Notes under the pieces: generated by a model
Told to the model about the DNA's origin: nothing
What the model saw: the letters and a program-made list of their open reading frames with translations, nothing else
The model's database searches: none
Program-made: the position numbers and the translations under genes
Shown: one piece after another, positions 17,778 through 27,126 of the stretch
Layout of the letters: each line of letters opens with the position of its first letter
Numbering within the stretch: the stretch's first letter is position 1
Source: Pseudofrankia inefficax
Lineage (GTDB): Bacteria > Actinomycetota > Actinomycetes > Frankiales > Frankiaceae
Length of the DNA: 64,000 nucleotides
NCBI RefSeq assembly: GCF_000166135.1
Contig: NC_014666.1
Span: 1,674,001-1,738,000, forward strand
Direction: 5' to 3'

Positions 17778-17795
17778 GACAAAAAAATTTGTCAA
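17778..17795 (-). promoter_or_regulatory. Operator/-35 region of the ArsR-SRPBCC pair
   Basis: GACAAAAAAATTTGTC (17778-17793) is an inverted repeat with six perfect outer bases, very AT-rich for this genome. On the minus strand it overlaps TTGACA (17795-17790), a consensus -35 element, so a bound repressor would block the promoter. A -10 box is not clear. The divergent polymerase gene starts 92 bases away. Confidence 0.55.
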
Positions 17796-17887
17796 CGAGG
17801 TCGCACCTGTCGGTGAGGCGCGCGAAACGGTCGCACCCCGACGACCGGAGCGTTCTGGCTGGTCGTCGGCCCTGAAATGTCGGTGGT

Positions 17888-19816
17888 GTGGAGCACCATG
17901 GCCGTGTGGTCTCGTCCTGGGCGGCTGACGATCCGGCCGGGCCAGCCCGGCCGGCCAGCCTGGCTTCGCCGGCAGGGCCAGCTCTGCCGGCCAGCCCGGC
18001 CAGCCCGGCGAGCGCGCTGCGGGCGAGTGGCGTCGGACCGGGCACGGCGGTCGCGGTGGTCGCCGTTCCGGGCGTCGGGGTGGCGCTCGCGTTTGGGGAC
18101 GGCGGCTGGGCCGGGCACGCCGATCCCGCGGCGGTGCTCACCGACGTGGAGGCGGCGATCGGCCCGCGTTGGGTGTGGTGGTCGGCGCGCGGCGCCGGGT
18201 CGCCGCTGGCGGGCGGGTGGCGCCAGTCCGCGGACCGTGGCCCGGCGCTGAGCTGGGACCTCGCCGCCGTGCACCGGATCCTGCGGGGCGGCCACCGCGA
18301 CGACCCGGGCGCGGTCTGGGCGGCCACACGCGGCCTGCCGGTTCCGCCCCTGCCGCGACGGGCCCGCGGCGACGGCCAGCTCGACCTGCTGGCGATGGTC
18401 GAGCAGCAGGACGACGTCGGCGACGTCGACGACCCGGTCGGTCTCGACGGGCAGCTTCGGCTCGGTTGGGTCGACGAGACGTTGGGCGCCACCGCCGCCG
18501 GCGGGCCGGGCGTCCGGCTGGCGCGGGCGGCCCGGTTCGCGCGGCTCGCGCTGGTCGCGATGGCGGCGCAGGAGCAGGCGTTGAGCACGCTGCCGGACCC
18601 GCGAGCCAGCCCCGGGCGCCTGCCGCTGGCGCTGCTGACGGCACGCGCCGAGTCCGCCGCCGAGGTGCTGGCCCGCGAGCTCGAACGCGACGGCCTGCCG
18701 GTCGACCGGCCGACGGCGACCGCGACCATCACCGAGATCATCGGTCCGCCGCCGGTCGGCGACGCGGGGGAGGCGGCGGCCAGACGGACCCGGGACGCCC
18801 CGGTCCTGCGCCAGCTGAGCTCGTCGGTCGACCTGCGTAACCCGGCGTCGGTCCGGGCCGCCCTCGCGGCGGTCGGGATCGACGTGCCCGACACGCGGTC
18901 CGGCCGGCTGCGGGCCCTGAGCGCCGCCCACCCGGTCATCGACGAGCTGCTCGCCTGGCGCAAGGCGGAGCGGATCGCGACGACGTATGGGCATCGGTGG
19001 CTCGCCACCCACGTGGGCGCCGACGGCCGGCTGCGTGGCCGGTGGCACGGCAGCGACGGCGCGGCCGGCAGGATGACGGCCGACGCCGGGCTGCACAACC
19101 TGCCCGCCGAGATGCGGGTCGCCGTCGTGGCCGAGCCCGGCCACCGGTTCGTGCGCGCCGACCTGGGCCAGATCGAGCCACGGGTGCTCGCCGTCGTCTC
19201 CGGCGACCCGGAGCTGACCAGGGCGACCCGGCAGGACGACCTGTACGCCCCGGTCGCCGCCCGGCTCGGTGTCGACCGGCCGACCGCCAAGGTCGCGGTC
19301 CTCGCGGCGATGTACGGCCAGACCACCGGCGCGGCCGGTCAGGCGTTGCGCCAGATGCGCGAGACCTATGGCGTGGCGCTCGCCTACCTCGACGCGGCGG
19401 ACGCCGCCGGGCGCTCGGCCGCGCTCGGCGCCGCTCCCGCCACGCCGCTGCGGACGTTCGGCGGCCGGCGGATCCCGCTGCGGGCGCTACCGGCCGACGC
19501 GGACGGCGACATCGGCCGCGCGGCGGCGGCCTACGGCCGGTTCGCCCGCAACGCCGTCGTCCAGGGGGCGGCCGCCGAACTGTTCAAGGCCTGGGCCGTC
19601 ACCGTCCGCCAGGCGCTGATCCCGCTGGGCGGCACGATCGTCCTGTGCCTGCACGACGAGCTGCTGCTCCAGGTCCCGGTCCAGACCGCCGAGGCCGCCG
19701 TCGCCGCCACCCACCGGGCGCTCGACGCGACCGCCGCCCACTGGGCCGCCGGCAGCGCGGTCCGGTTCGTCGCCGACATCGCCGTCATCAGCCGCTGGTC
19801 CGACGCGAAGCCGTGA
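17888..19816 (+). CDS. Small family-A DNA polymerase (annotated in relatives as bifunctional 3'-5' exonuclease/polymerase)
   Basis: A 642-residue Pol I relative without a 5'-3' nuclease domain. Motif A reads RADLGQIEPRVLAV, motif B KVAVLAAMYGQT with the key Lys and Tyr-Gly, and motif C LCLHDELLLQVP with the catalytic His-Asp-Glu. The N-terminal 200 residues correspond to the exonuclease fold, but I do not see a clear set of DEDD metal ligands, so proofreading is doubtful. GTG 17888 is the first start. The next 45 residues are a low-complexity Pro/Ala/Ser stretch, so a later start is possible. Such polymerases are common in actinobacteria besides PolA and may act in repair. Confidence 0.85.
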   Translation: MEHHGRVVSSWAADDPAGPARPASLASPAGPALPASPASPASALRASGVGPGTAVAVVAVPGVGVALAFGDGGWAGHADPAAVLTDVEAAIGPRWVWWSARGAGSPLAGGWRQSADRGPALSWDLAAVHRILRGGHRDDPGAVWAATRGLPVPPLPRRARGDGQLDLLAMVEQQDDVGDVDDPVGLDGQLRLGWVDETLGATAAGGPGVRLARAARFARLALVAMAAQEQALSTLPDPRASPGRLPLALLTARAESAAEVLARELERDGLPVDRPTATATITEIIGPPPVGDAGEAAARRTRDAPVLRQLSSSVDLRNPASVRAALAAVGIDVPDTRSGRLRALSAAHPVIDELLAWRKAERIATTYGHRWLATHVGADGRLRGRWHGSDGAAGRMTADAGLHNLPAEMRVAVVAEPGHRFVRADLGQIEPRVLAVVSGDPELTRATRQDDLYAPVAARLGVDRPTAKVAVLAAMYGQTTGAAGQALRQMRETYGVALAYLDAADAAGRSAALGAAPATPLRTFGGRRIPLRALPADADGDIGRAAAAYGRFARNAVVQGAAAELFKAWAVTVRQALIPLGGTIVLCLHDELLLQVPVQTAEAAVAATHRALDATAAHWAAGSAVRFVADIAVISRWSDAKP

Positions 19817-19872
19817 CGGCGGGCCGGCCAGTGCCGTCGTTGGCGACGTTCGCTCGGCTCCGGCGTCTCCAT

Positions 19873-19903
19873 GATCGCTGTTTCGGCCTTCTGGTGGTCG
19901 TAG
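19873..19903. repeat. Half copy of the 73-bp GATC palindrome
   Basis: GATCGCTGTTTCGGCC and the following GGTGGTCGTAG match the left half of the element seen at 53282 (GATCACCGTTTTCGCC, then TGGTCGTAA). The right arm is missing. It lies between the converging polymerase and truncated haemoglobin genes, the same type of position as the complete copies. Confidence 0.5.
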
Positions 19904-19918
19904 CCCGGCCAGTTGGTC

Positions 19919-20362
19919 CTAGACCAGGCCGGCCCACGACCAGCGCGGGATCGTCAGTCCGGCGGGAACGTCGTCGGCGGAGTCGTGGTAGCGGTTCATC
20001 GTCGTCGTGGTGGCCCAAGCGAAGTAGTCGTGCAGAAGCTGGCGGAGCGGCTCGGCGGTCAGGCCGGCGTCCGCCAGGGCCTCGTCGAAGCAGTCGATCG
20101 CCCGGCGGTCCATGTCGTCATGCGGGCCGTTGCCGCTGTGGAGCCGCACAACGAGGGTCTCGTCGCCGTACTGGTCGGAGTACGAGGTAGGTCCGCCGAG
20201 CGCCTCGGCCCAGTAGCTGGCGAGCCGTTCGAGGTGGTCGGGACGGAATCCGTGGCTGAAGGCGTGGCTTACGACCTCGTCGGCCATCACCCGGCGATGC
20301 CAGGCGTCCGCCAGACGCCGCAGCCCCTCGTCGCCGCCCGCTTCCTCGTACACGCTGCGCAT
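19919..20362 (-). CDS. Truncated haemoglobin (group II-like)
   Basis: A 147-residue globin from ATG 20362. It starts YEEAGGDEGLRRLADAWHRR, the short helix A/B of truncated haemoglobins, and continues with FRPDHLERLASYWAEALGGP and LHSGNGPHDDMDRRAIDCF, where the His of VVRLHS is the likely proximal haem ligand. The layout fits group II (trHbO-like) proteins, which bind O2 or NO and are usually linked to respiration or nitrosative stress. It lies 23 bases after the SnoaL-like gene on the same strand and may be co-transcribed with it. It converges on the polymerase gene. Confidence 0.8.
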   Translation of the reverse strand: MRSVYEEAGGDEGLRRLADAWHRRVMADEVVSHAFSHGFRPDHLERLASYWAEALGGPTSYSDQYGDETLVVRLHSGNGPHDDMDRRAIDCFDEALADAGLTAEPLRQLLHDYFAWATTTTMNRYHDSADDVPAGLTIPRWSWAGLV

Positions 20363-20385
20363 GGGCCAAGAATGCCAGCCTTCGG

Positions 20386-20793
20386 TCAGTCCTGGATGAG
20401 GCTGTCCAGGGCTTCCGGGTCGAACGAGTAGTGGCAACGCCACTCGACGATCTTCCCGTCCCGGTTGAGGCGAATGGAGTCGGCGCCGGTCTTCACCTGT
20501 CCGTCGGTGAACCGGCAGGTGTAGACGAAGACAACCGTCTGGGTGCTCACGAAGGACGCGTCGATGGAGTAGCGGATGTCGGGGACGCGGCGCATCGAGT
20601 CGTCGATGTAGGACCGGAAGGCGTCGTAGCCCTCGATGGTCACCTTTTCCGGATCGCCCGTCAGCCGCGGGACGAACGGCGAGCTGAACACCACGTCGCG
20701 GTCGACGGGCTCCATCACCAGGTCGAGGTCGTACTGGTTGAACCCGTCCTCCCAGTGCCGCTGCAACGCGGTGACGACCTTGTCCTCGATCAT
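20386..20793 (-). CDS. SnoaL-like / NTF2-fold protein
   Basis: A 135-residue protein from ATG 20793, which has GAGGGG six bases upstream; an earlier start at 20808 is possible. ALQRHWEDGFNQYDLDLVME at the N-terminus, DVVFSSPF and a final WRCHYSFDPEAL are the helix-strand pattern of the NTF2/SnoaL fold. These small barrels bind hydrophobic ligands, and some catalyse cyclase or isomerase steps. No substrate can be named. It precedes the truncated haemoglobin on the same strand. Confidence 0.75.
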   Translation of the reverse strand: MIEDKVVTALQRHWEDGFNQYDLDLVMEPVDRDVVFSSPFVPRLTGDPEKVTIEGYDAFRSYIDDSMRRVPDIRYSIDASFVSTQTVVFVYTCRFTDGQVKTGADSIRLNRDGKIVEWRCHYSFDPEALDSLIQD

Positions 20794-21201
20794 GATGTGT
20801 CCCCTCACGTCGCTCGGCGGGCACGCCGCCCCAGCCGGCCGGCCAGCCGGCCTCCGGCGGCGGCGGATGAGGCACGGGACACACTAGGTCCGCCTCAAGG
20901 CCGTGGCAAGAACTTAGTAAGCACTTGCTCTCGTGATGGATGGGCGGCAAAGGGCGCGAATCGGGCGCCGATGGACGGTTTCCATACCCAGTCCACGATC
21001 ATCGTGACCTGGGCTGAGCGCGGCGACCGGTGATCGCCAACTTGGTATGGAAATCGGCGTCGGGTAGGCGGCCAGGGTACGAACCGCGCGCCGCGATCCT
21101 GACCACAAGCCGCCAAAAGGCCGCGTCGACGGCCGGAGCGCCGCCGGCCCGCTGGGTAGGGTCGGCCGACGGGAACCGCGGAGCGGGAGGTACGGAGAAC
21201 G
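20794..21201. other. Divergent intergenic region with long inverted repeat
   Basis: This region lies between the SnoaL-like gene (minus) and the ABC ATPase (plus) and should hold both promoters. Its one clear structure is the inverted repeat at 20966-21059. No gene with a credible start is seen inside. Confidence 0.45.
20966..21059. repeat. 94-bp interrupted inverted repeat
   Basis: TTTCCATACC (20979-20988) pairs perfectly with GGTATGGAAA (21044-21053), and outside it CGCCGAT (20966-20972) pairs with ATCGGCG (21053-21059). The 55-base centre contains GATCATCGTGACC and GGTGATCG. It could be a miniature mobile-element remnant or a pair of operator half-sites between divergent genes. Confidence 0.55.
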
Positions 21202-22049
<848 letters not shown>

Positions 22050-22068
<19 letters not shown>

Positions 22069-22109
22069 CAGGGGCCCGAGGCCGACAGGGGCCCGAGGCC
22101 GACAGGGCG
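22050..22109. repeat. 17-bp tandem repeat across the ABC gene stop
   Basis: Units of GACAGGGGCCCGAGGC plus C or T start at 22050, 22067 and 22084, with a partial unit at 22101-22109. The first covers the last codons and TGA of the ABC gene; the last ends one base before the stop of the convergent regulator gene. Repeat expansion here would leave both proteins almost intact. Confidence 0.75.
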
Positions 22110-23123
22110 TCAGCTCTCGTGGCCGACGGCGTCGCCGACCTGGTCGGCCGGCAGATCCGTCGTGAGTGTGATCAGCTCGATCCGGTTGCGCGCCTGGTAG
22201 CGCTCCATCAGCCGGCTCACCTCGCGCTGGACGGTGCGGGTCGAGACGCCGAGGTTCTTGCCGATGAGGTCGTTCGTCGCACCGGTCGCGATCAGGTGCA
22301 GGATCTGGGACTCGCGCTGCGGGTCGAGCGTGTCGGCCGCGGGCGGGGGCACGTTCGGCGACAGCGGCTGCCCGGCCCGGAACAGCGCGTCGATGAGGTG
22401 GGCGTACAGCGCCACCGTCGGATGGTGCGTGATGACGAGGGCACCCAGGCTCGGATCGTCGGGCTCGCGCTGGACCAGGACGGCCCGACCGTCGGCGACG
22501 ACCGCGCGGTAAGGGACGTCGCGGCTGGCGTGCACCTGGCCCAACGGAGGTAGCCGGCCGTTCGGCGCTCCACGCGCGGCCGCGATGCATTCGGGTGTCC
22601 AGACGCTGGTCAGCCGCACGCCGCGCTTGGCCGCGCCGACGAACGCCCGGATGACGTGCGGGTTCGGCCCGAAACCCTCGTTGCCGGCGAGCATGAACCG
22701 CAGAGTGTCGGTGGCCTGCTCGGCGAGCTCCGCGATCCGGATGCTCACCTCCCCGTGGGTGACGAGCTCGGTGCCGTCGTTACCGACCAGCTTGCGGGTG
22801 CCCTGGCGATGCGCGGCCGGAAGGCGGCTGCGCAGCAGGCGGGACCGCTGCCGAGCCCGTTCGGCCGCCGCCGTCGCCTGCTCGGCCTGTTGACGGGCGT
22901 GTTCGGTGTCGAGCCACTGGGTCAGGTCCTCGGCCAGCCAGGCGCCACCCACCGAGCGGATCTGGCCACGGTTGGCCTGGTCGCGCAGTTCGGCGGCAAC
23001 CGCGGCGACGTCCGCGCCGAGAAAGCCGGCTATGCCCTCTGTGTCGGCATACGGGTGCAAGGCCACCTGTTCGTAGACCTGCTGGCCGAACGGGGTGAGG
23101 CCCAGGAAATCGAGGTTGGTCAA
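22110..23123 (-). CDS. TrmB/LuxR-type transcriptional regulator
   Basis: A 337-residue protein. The N-terminus (LDFLGLTPFGQQVYEQVALH) is a TrmB-like winged helix. A coiled-coil-like Ala/Arg/Gln stretch follows at about 85-115 (EQATAAAERARQRSRLLRSR), and the middle is a phospholipase-D-like sensor fold (DTLRFMLAGNEGFGPNPHVI). The C-terminus is a LuxR/GerE helix-turn-helix (DLIGKNLGVSTRTVQREVSR). Actinobacteria carry many such regulators, mostly of unknown ligand. It faces away from the conservon, with a 499-base gap between. Confidence 0.8.
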   Translation of the reverse strand: MTNLDFLGLTPFGQQVYEQVALHPYADTEGIAGFLGADVAAVAAELRDQANRGQIRSVGGAWLAEDLTQWLDTEHARQQAEQATAAAERARQRSRLLRSRLPAAHRQGTRKLVGNDGTELVTHGEVSIRIAELAEQATDTLRFMLAGNEGFGPNPHVIRAFVGAAKRGVRLTSVWTPECIAAARGAPNGRLPPLGQVHASRDVPYRAVVADGRAVLVQREPDDPSLGALVITHHPTVALYAHLIDALFRAGQPLSPNVPPPAADTLDPQRESQILHLIATGATNDLIGKNLGVSTRTVQREVSRLMERYQARNRIELITLTTDLPADQVGDAVGHES

Positions 23124-23622
23124 CGTGGCGTCCGTGCTTCGCGTCGTTCGTCGGCTTCCGTCGTCCGTCAGCTACCTGGCGTCGTCGAACAGGGGTGGCG
23201 GAATCGTGCCCTGCGCGTGGTGACGCAGGGAAGAGCGAGTTGTCCCGATCTGGTCCCGTCCGGGGTGATCAATACCACCAATGGGCCTATTGAGTGCAAC
23301 GTTCTCCACCCGAGTGTGCAGCGTCCGAGCCATTGTTACGGGAAGGTTTCCGAGGGTTGGCCACATGTGGACAGGTGGCTAAAGCTGGCCACGCCCAAAA
23401 CCTTCCCCTGAAGGGCAAGGTCGGGCTACTTTTCTGCGACGCGCCGGGACGGACCCGGCACCGTCCGTAGAAACCCCCCTCGGATGGTGCCGGCCGCCGC
23501 GACCCCCTCGACTGACCCTGACGGAAGGGACCACCCTCGTGTCCCTGGTCTGACCCGGCGCGCCTCTGTCCTTTTTGCGGCGTTTGTCGTAAAGACGGCG
23601 GATCGTTGGACGGGAGTGGAAG
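23124..23622. other. Divergent promoter region of regulator and conservon
   Basis: This gap separates the LuxR-type gene (minus) from the conservon kinase (plus). It holds the 10-bp palindrome CCACATGTGG at 23361-23370 and several short GC-rich hairpins, and is less GC-rich at 23240-23345. No gene is credible. It must carry the conservon promoter, but I cannot place the -10 and -35 boxes with confidence. Confidence 0.4.
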
Positions 23623-26361
23623 ATGGAGCGCTGGCCGGTCCGATATCGGCTCGCCGCCGCCCTGGTCGTGCCGCTGCTGGCGGTCGCGGGGCTGAGCGTG
23701 GCCCTGGTGGTCGGCCAGGTGCACGCGGCGCACGCGGCCGGGCGCACCCGCACGGCGGCCCAGCTGACGGTCAAGGTGAACTCCCTGGTCCGCGCGCTCG
23801 CCCAGGAGCGGTACGCCACCTCGTCGTTCGTCGCCTCCGGCTACATCACGATGCAGGCCGACACCGCGGCCGCGCGCGAACCGGTCGACGCGGCCTACCG
23901 GGACGTCACGGCCGCCGCGCTCGGCGCACCCGACGACCAGCGGCTGCGCGACGCCCTGGCCGCCGCCGTGGGGCAGATGGGCCAGCTACCCACACTGCGC
24001 GGTCAGGTCGACGCCAGGACCGCCACCATCGGACCCATCTCGGACGCCTACAACGGCATCGTCGGCGCCTGGCTGGGGGTGACCTCGGCCCAGATCGGCC
24101 TCGGCACCGCGAGCTCGCCGCTCGTGCGCACGGCCACCGCGCTCGCCGCGATCAGCGCTGTCGCGGAGCAGACCGCGCAACAGCGTGGCTACGTCTCGCT
24201 CACGCTGTTCCTGCACGACCAGATTCCCGACAACGTCGGCCGTATCCGGATCGCGACCGGCGCCGAGGCGGCCTGGTTGGGCGAGTTCGAGGGCGCGGCC
24301 AGCGACGACCAGCGGCGCCTCTACGACCAGCGCGTAGGGCCGACCGTCGGCCCGGTCTCCGCCCTGCGCGACCAGGTCCTGGCCGAGGCCGCGGCCGGCA
24401 AGCCCATCGACGTCGTGCCCGCCGTCTGGCTCGGCAACGTCAACTCGAAGATCGACCAGCTGCGGGTGGTCGAGGGGCAGCTCAACGTGAGCCTGGCCGA
24501 CCAGAGCAGCTCGCTGGTCTCCGCCGCCCGGCTGCGCGCCGGGATCGTCGGCGGCGGTGCCGCGGCGATCATGGTGCTGGCGATCGCCGTGTCCATGGTG
24601 ATCACGCAACGGCTCGTGCGGCAGCTGCGGGTCCTGCGCGCCGACGCGGTCACCGTCGCCGAGCAGCGGCTGCCCTCGGTCACGGCGGCGCTGCGCGACC
24701 GGCGGCCGGTCGACCCCGGCGGCCTCGCGGACGACGTGGGCGGACGGGACGACCTGGCCACCGAGGACGAGATCGGCGAGGTCTCCCGGGCGCTGCGCTC
24801 CGTCTACGCGGCCGCCGTCCTGGCGGCGACCGAGGTGGCCGCGCAGAACTCGCTGTCCTCGTCGATGCACAACCTGGCCCGCCGCAGCCAGAACCTGATC
24901 CACCGCCAGCTCAGGCTGATCACCGTCCTGGAACGGGACCAGCAGGACCCCGAGATGCTCGAGCGGCTGTTCCGCCTCGACCACCTCGCCACCCGGATGC
25001 GCCGGGAGGTCGAGGGCCAGATCGCGCTGTCCGGCGGACAGCCCAGCCGGGTGTTCCGCCAGCCGGTGAAGCTGATCGACGCGATGCGGGCCGCCGTGGC
25101 GGAGGTCGAGGCCTACACCCGGGTGGAGGCCAGCGCCACCGTCGACACCAGGATCGCCGGACCCGTGGTCGGCGACGTCATCCACCTGCTCGCCGAGCTC
25201 ATCGAGAACGCCTGCCAGATGTCCCCCGAGCTGACCCCGGTCGTCGTCACCGGCAGCGCGGTCGGCGCGGGCATCGCCGTCGAGGTCTCCGACCGTGGCA
25301 TCGGCATCGAGCCGGCCACGATGGCCGGCCTCAACGAGCGGCTGGCCGACCCGCCGCCGTTCCACCCCGAGTCGGAGGCGGACAAGCTCGGCCTCTGGGT
25401 GGTCGCGAACCTCGCCCGCCGGCACGGGATCGACGTGTCCCTGGCCCGCAGTGCCTACGGCGGGGTCACCGCCGTCGCGATGCTCCCGGCGAGCGTCCTC
25501 GCCCCGGCCGACGCGCCCATCCTGGCTGGGCCACCCGACGACGAGCCGCTGCGGGCCGCGCTTGCCCGGATGGATGCCTTCGACCGGCTCGACGTCGTCG
25601 GCTCCGGCTACGACGAGCCGCCGGTCGCCGTCTCGGTCGCCGCTGGGCCGCCCGGTGACCCTCGCGCCGACCTCGGCGGGCACGTTGATCCCGACAGTGT
25701 CGATCTCGGCAGTGAGGTCGACTTCGCCGGCTACGGCCATGCTGCCCGGTACACCCACGACAGCGACTACGGCCACGACGCCGGCTACGCCTACGGCCAC
25801 GATGCCAGCCCCGGCGATGACGGCGGCTACGGCCACGATGACGGCGGCCACGATGGTGGTGGCTACGGCCACGATGGTGGTGGCGGCCTCGGCCGCCGTC
25901 GGGCGACCGGGCCGCTGGTCCCGGCCGCGGTCCGGGACAGCTTCTTCCTGCCCCCACCGGTCCGCCACCCGGACCGAGAGGAGGCCGCCGGCCCTGCCCC
26001 GGACGCCCAGTCCTGGCAGCTGGGCCGTCCCGGGCTGGCGGCCCGCGCTGTCGCGGCGCCGCTGCCCGAGCGGCCGGTGGCCTGGTCCGCCGCTCCGGTG
26101 CCGGAGCCGGACGACTGGCCCGAAGACGAGCCGCGGGTCGGACACCTGCCGCGACGGAGCCGGGGCGCGAGCCTGAACGCCGAGCTGCGCGGCGGCCGGT
26201 ATGCCCCCGCTGGTGTCGCCGCGAGCGGACCCAGGGCCGGCGGCTCCGACCCGGAGAAGGCCCGCCGGCTCGTCACGGCCTTCCGCGCCGGCTTCCAACA
26301 AGGGCTCCCCGCCGGGTCGCCCCGCGACGACGAAAGGAACGGCGATGCCACCCACCGGTAA
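23623..26361 (+). CDS. Conservon sensor histidine kinase (CvnA type) with NIT-like sensor
   Basis: A 912-residue membrane kinase with GGGAG before the ATG. A helix at about 10-30 and one at about 306-327 flank a helical extracytoplasmic sensor resembling the nitrate/nitrite-sensing domain. A HAMP-like stretch follows, then the CvnA phosphoacceptor-like region (NLIHRQLRLITVLERDQQ; RLFRLDHLATRMRRE, from about 424), then an ATPase domain with N-box ELIENACQMSPE and G1 VSDRGIGIEP. The C-terminal third is disordered, with a Gly/His/Asp/Tyr-rich repeat at about 705-755. In Streptomyces the Cvn proteins form a membrane complex resembling eukaryotic G-protein signalling. The gene overlaps the roadblock gene by 17 bases. 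Confidence 0.9.
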   Translation: MERWPVRYRLAAALVVPLLAVAGLSVALVVGQVHAAHAAGRTRTAAQLTVKVNSLVRALAQERYATSSFVASGYITMQADTAAAREPVDAAYRDVTAAALGAPDDQRLRDALAAAVGQMGQLPTLRGQVDARTATIGPISDAYNGIVGAWLGVTSAQIGLGTASSPLVRTATALAAISAVAEQTAQQRGYVSLTLFLHDQIPDNVGRIRIATGAEAAWLGEFEGAASDDQRRLYDQRVGPTVGPVSALRDQVLAEAAAGKPIDVVPAVWLGNVNSKIDQLRVVEGQLNVSLADQSSSLVSAARLRAGIVGGGAAAIMVLAIAVSMVITQRLVRQLRVLRADAVTVAEQRLPSVTAALRDRRPVDPGGLADDVGGRDDLATEDEIGEVSRALRSVYAAAVLAATEVAAQNSLSSSMHNLARRSQNLIHRQLRLITVLERDQQDPEMLERLFRLDHLATRMRREVEGQIALSGGQPSRVFRQPVKLIDAMRAAVAEVEAYTRVEASATVDTRIAGPVVGDVIHLLAELIENACQMSPELTPVVVTGSAVGAGIAVEVSDRGIGIEPATMAGLNERLADPPPFHPESEADKLGLWVVANLARRHGIDVSLARSAYGGVTAVAMLPASVLAPADAPILAGPPDDEPLRAALARMDAFDRLDVVGSGYDEPPVAVSVAAGPPGDPRADLGGHVDPDSVDLGSEVDFAGYGHAARYTHDSDYGHDAGYAYGHDASPGDDGGYGHDDGGHDGGGYGHDGGGGLGRRRATGPLVPAAVRDSFFLPPPVRHPDREEAAGPAPDAQSWQLGRPGLAARAVAAPLPERPVAWSAAPVPEPDDWPEDEPRVGHLPRRSRGASLNAELRGGRYAPAGVAASGPRAGGSDPEKARRLVTAFRAGFQQGLPAGSPRDDERNGDATHR
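25729..25887. repeat. In-frame Gly-His-Asp repeat in the kinase tail
   Basis: The DNA repeats variants of GGCTACGGCCACGATG, coding for YGHD and GGHD units. Ten or more His and many Asp residues fall within about 50 residues, which could bind divalent metals. Simple expansion of a low-complexity linker is the plainer reading. Confidence 0.6.
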
Positions 26362-26737
26362 CCTCGACTTCCTGCTCAACGACCTGGAACGGCGCATCGT
26401 CGACATCCACTGGGCCGTAGCGCTGTCCGCCGACGGGCTGCAGCTGGCCCGCTCGGCCGCGCTGACCCGGGAGGGCGGCGACCACATCGCCGCCGTCGCC
26501 TCCGGCTTCCGCTCCCTCGCGCTCGGCGCCTCCCGGTACATGGAGGGCGGCGACGTACGCCAGACGATCGTCGAGATGGACAGCGGCTACCTGTTCGTCT
26601 CCGCGATCGGCGACGGCTCCTGCCTCGCGGTCGCCGCGAGCCCGGCGGCGGATCCGGGGGTCATCGCGTTCGAGATGGCCCGGCTCGTGACCCGCGCCGG
26701 GCAGGTCCTCTCCCCGCCGATGCGCGCACACGCGTAG
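26345..26737 (+). CDS. Roadblock/LC7 protein of the conservon (CvnB type)
   Basis: A 130-residue Roadblock/LC7-fold protein (LDFLLNDLERRIVDIHWAVA; LSADGLQLARSAAL; IVEMDSGYLFVSAIGDGSCL). In conservons this subunit binds the GTPase and modulates its nucleotide cycle, as related proteins do for MglA-type GTPases. It starts inside the 3' end of the kinase gene and is followed eight bases later by the DUF742 gene, so all four are one operon. The length is normal for the family and all core strands are present. Confidence 0.92.
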   Translation: MPPTGNLDFLLNDLERRIVDIHWAVALSADGLQLARSAALTREGGDHIAAVASGFRSLALGASRYMEGGDVRQTIVEMDSGYLFVSAIGDGSCLAVAASPAADPGVIAFEMARLVTRAGQVLSPPMRAHA

Positions 26738-26745
26738 AGGCCGCT

Positions 26746-27126
26746 GTGACCCGGGACGAGGAACTGCCCGACGACGAGGCGGGCCCGGTCGTTCGCCCGT
26801 ACGCCGTCACCGGCGGGCGGACCCGGCCCACCGCGCCGCTGGAGCTGGTCGCGCTGGTCGCGACCACCAGCCGCGGCGTGAGCACCGCGCGTAACCCACC
26901 GCCCGGCATGCCGCCCGAGCAGCGCGACATCGCCTTCCTGTGCCGCCACCTGCAGTCGGTCGCGGAGATCTCGGCGCACCTGGACCTGCCCCTGGGCGTC
27001 GCGCAGGTGCTGGTCGCCGACATGGCCGCCGACGGTCTCGTCGCGGTCCACCGGCCCGAGCGCCCCGACTGGCGCCCCGACTCCACCCTGTTGCGAAAGG
27101 TCCTCGATGGACTTCAGCGGCTCTAG
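26746..27126 (+). CDS. DUF742 protein of the conservon (CvnC type)
   Basis: A 126-residue DUF742 protein from GTG 26746. The family marks are VRPYAVTGGRTRP near the N-terminus, then LVALVATT, and a winged-helix-like C-terminal part (SVAEISAHLDLPLGVAQVLV, then DGLVAVHRP). The biochemical role of CvnC is not settled; it accompanies the roadblock and GTPase partners in every conservon. It overlaps the GTPase gene by 20 bases. Confidence 0.9.
   Translation: MTRDEELPDDEAGPVVRPYAVTGGRTRPTAPLELVALVATTSRGVSTARNPPPGMPPEQRDIAFLCRHLQSVAEISAHLDLPLGVAQVLVADMAADGLVAVHRPERPDWRPDSTLLRKVLDGLQRL

Noticed and set aside
17761-19326. Upstream extension of the ArsR-type frame to 19326
   Set aside because: It runs antisense through the polymerase gene, and the winged-helix protein starts well at ATG 17760 behind an operator.
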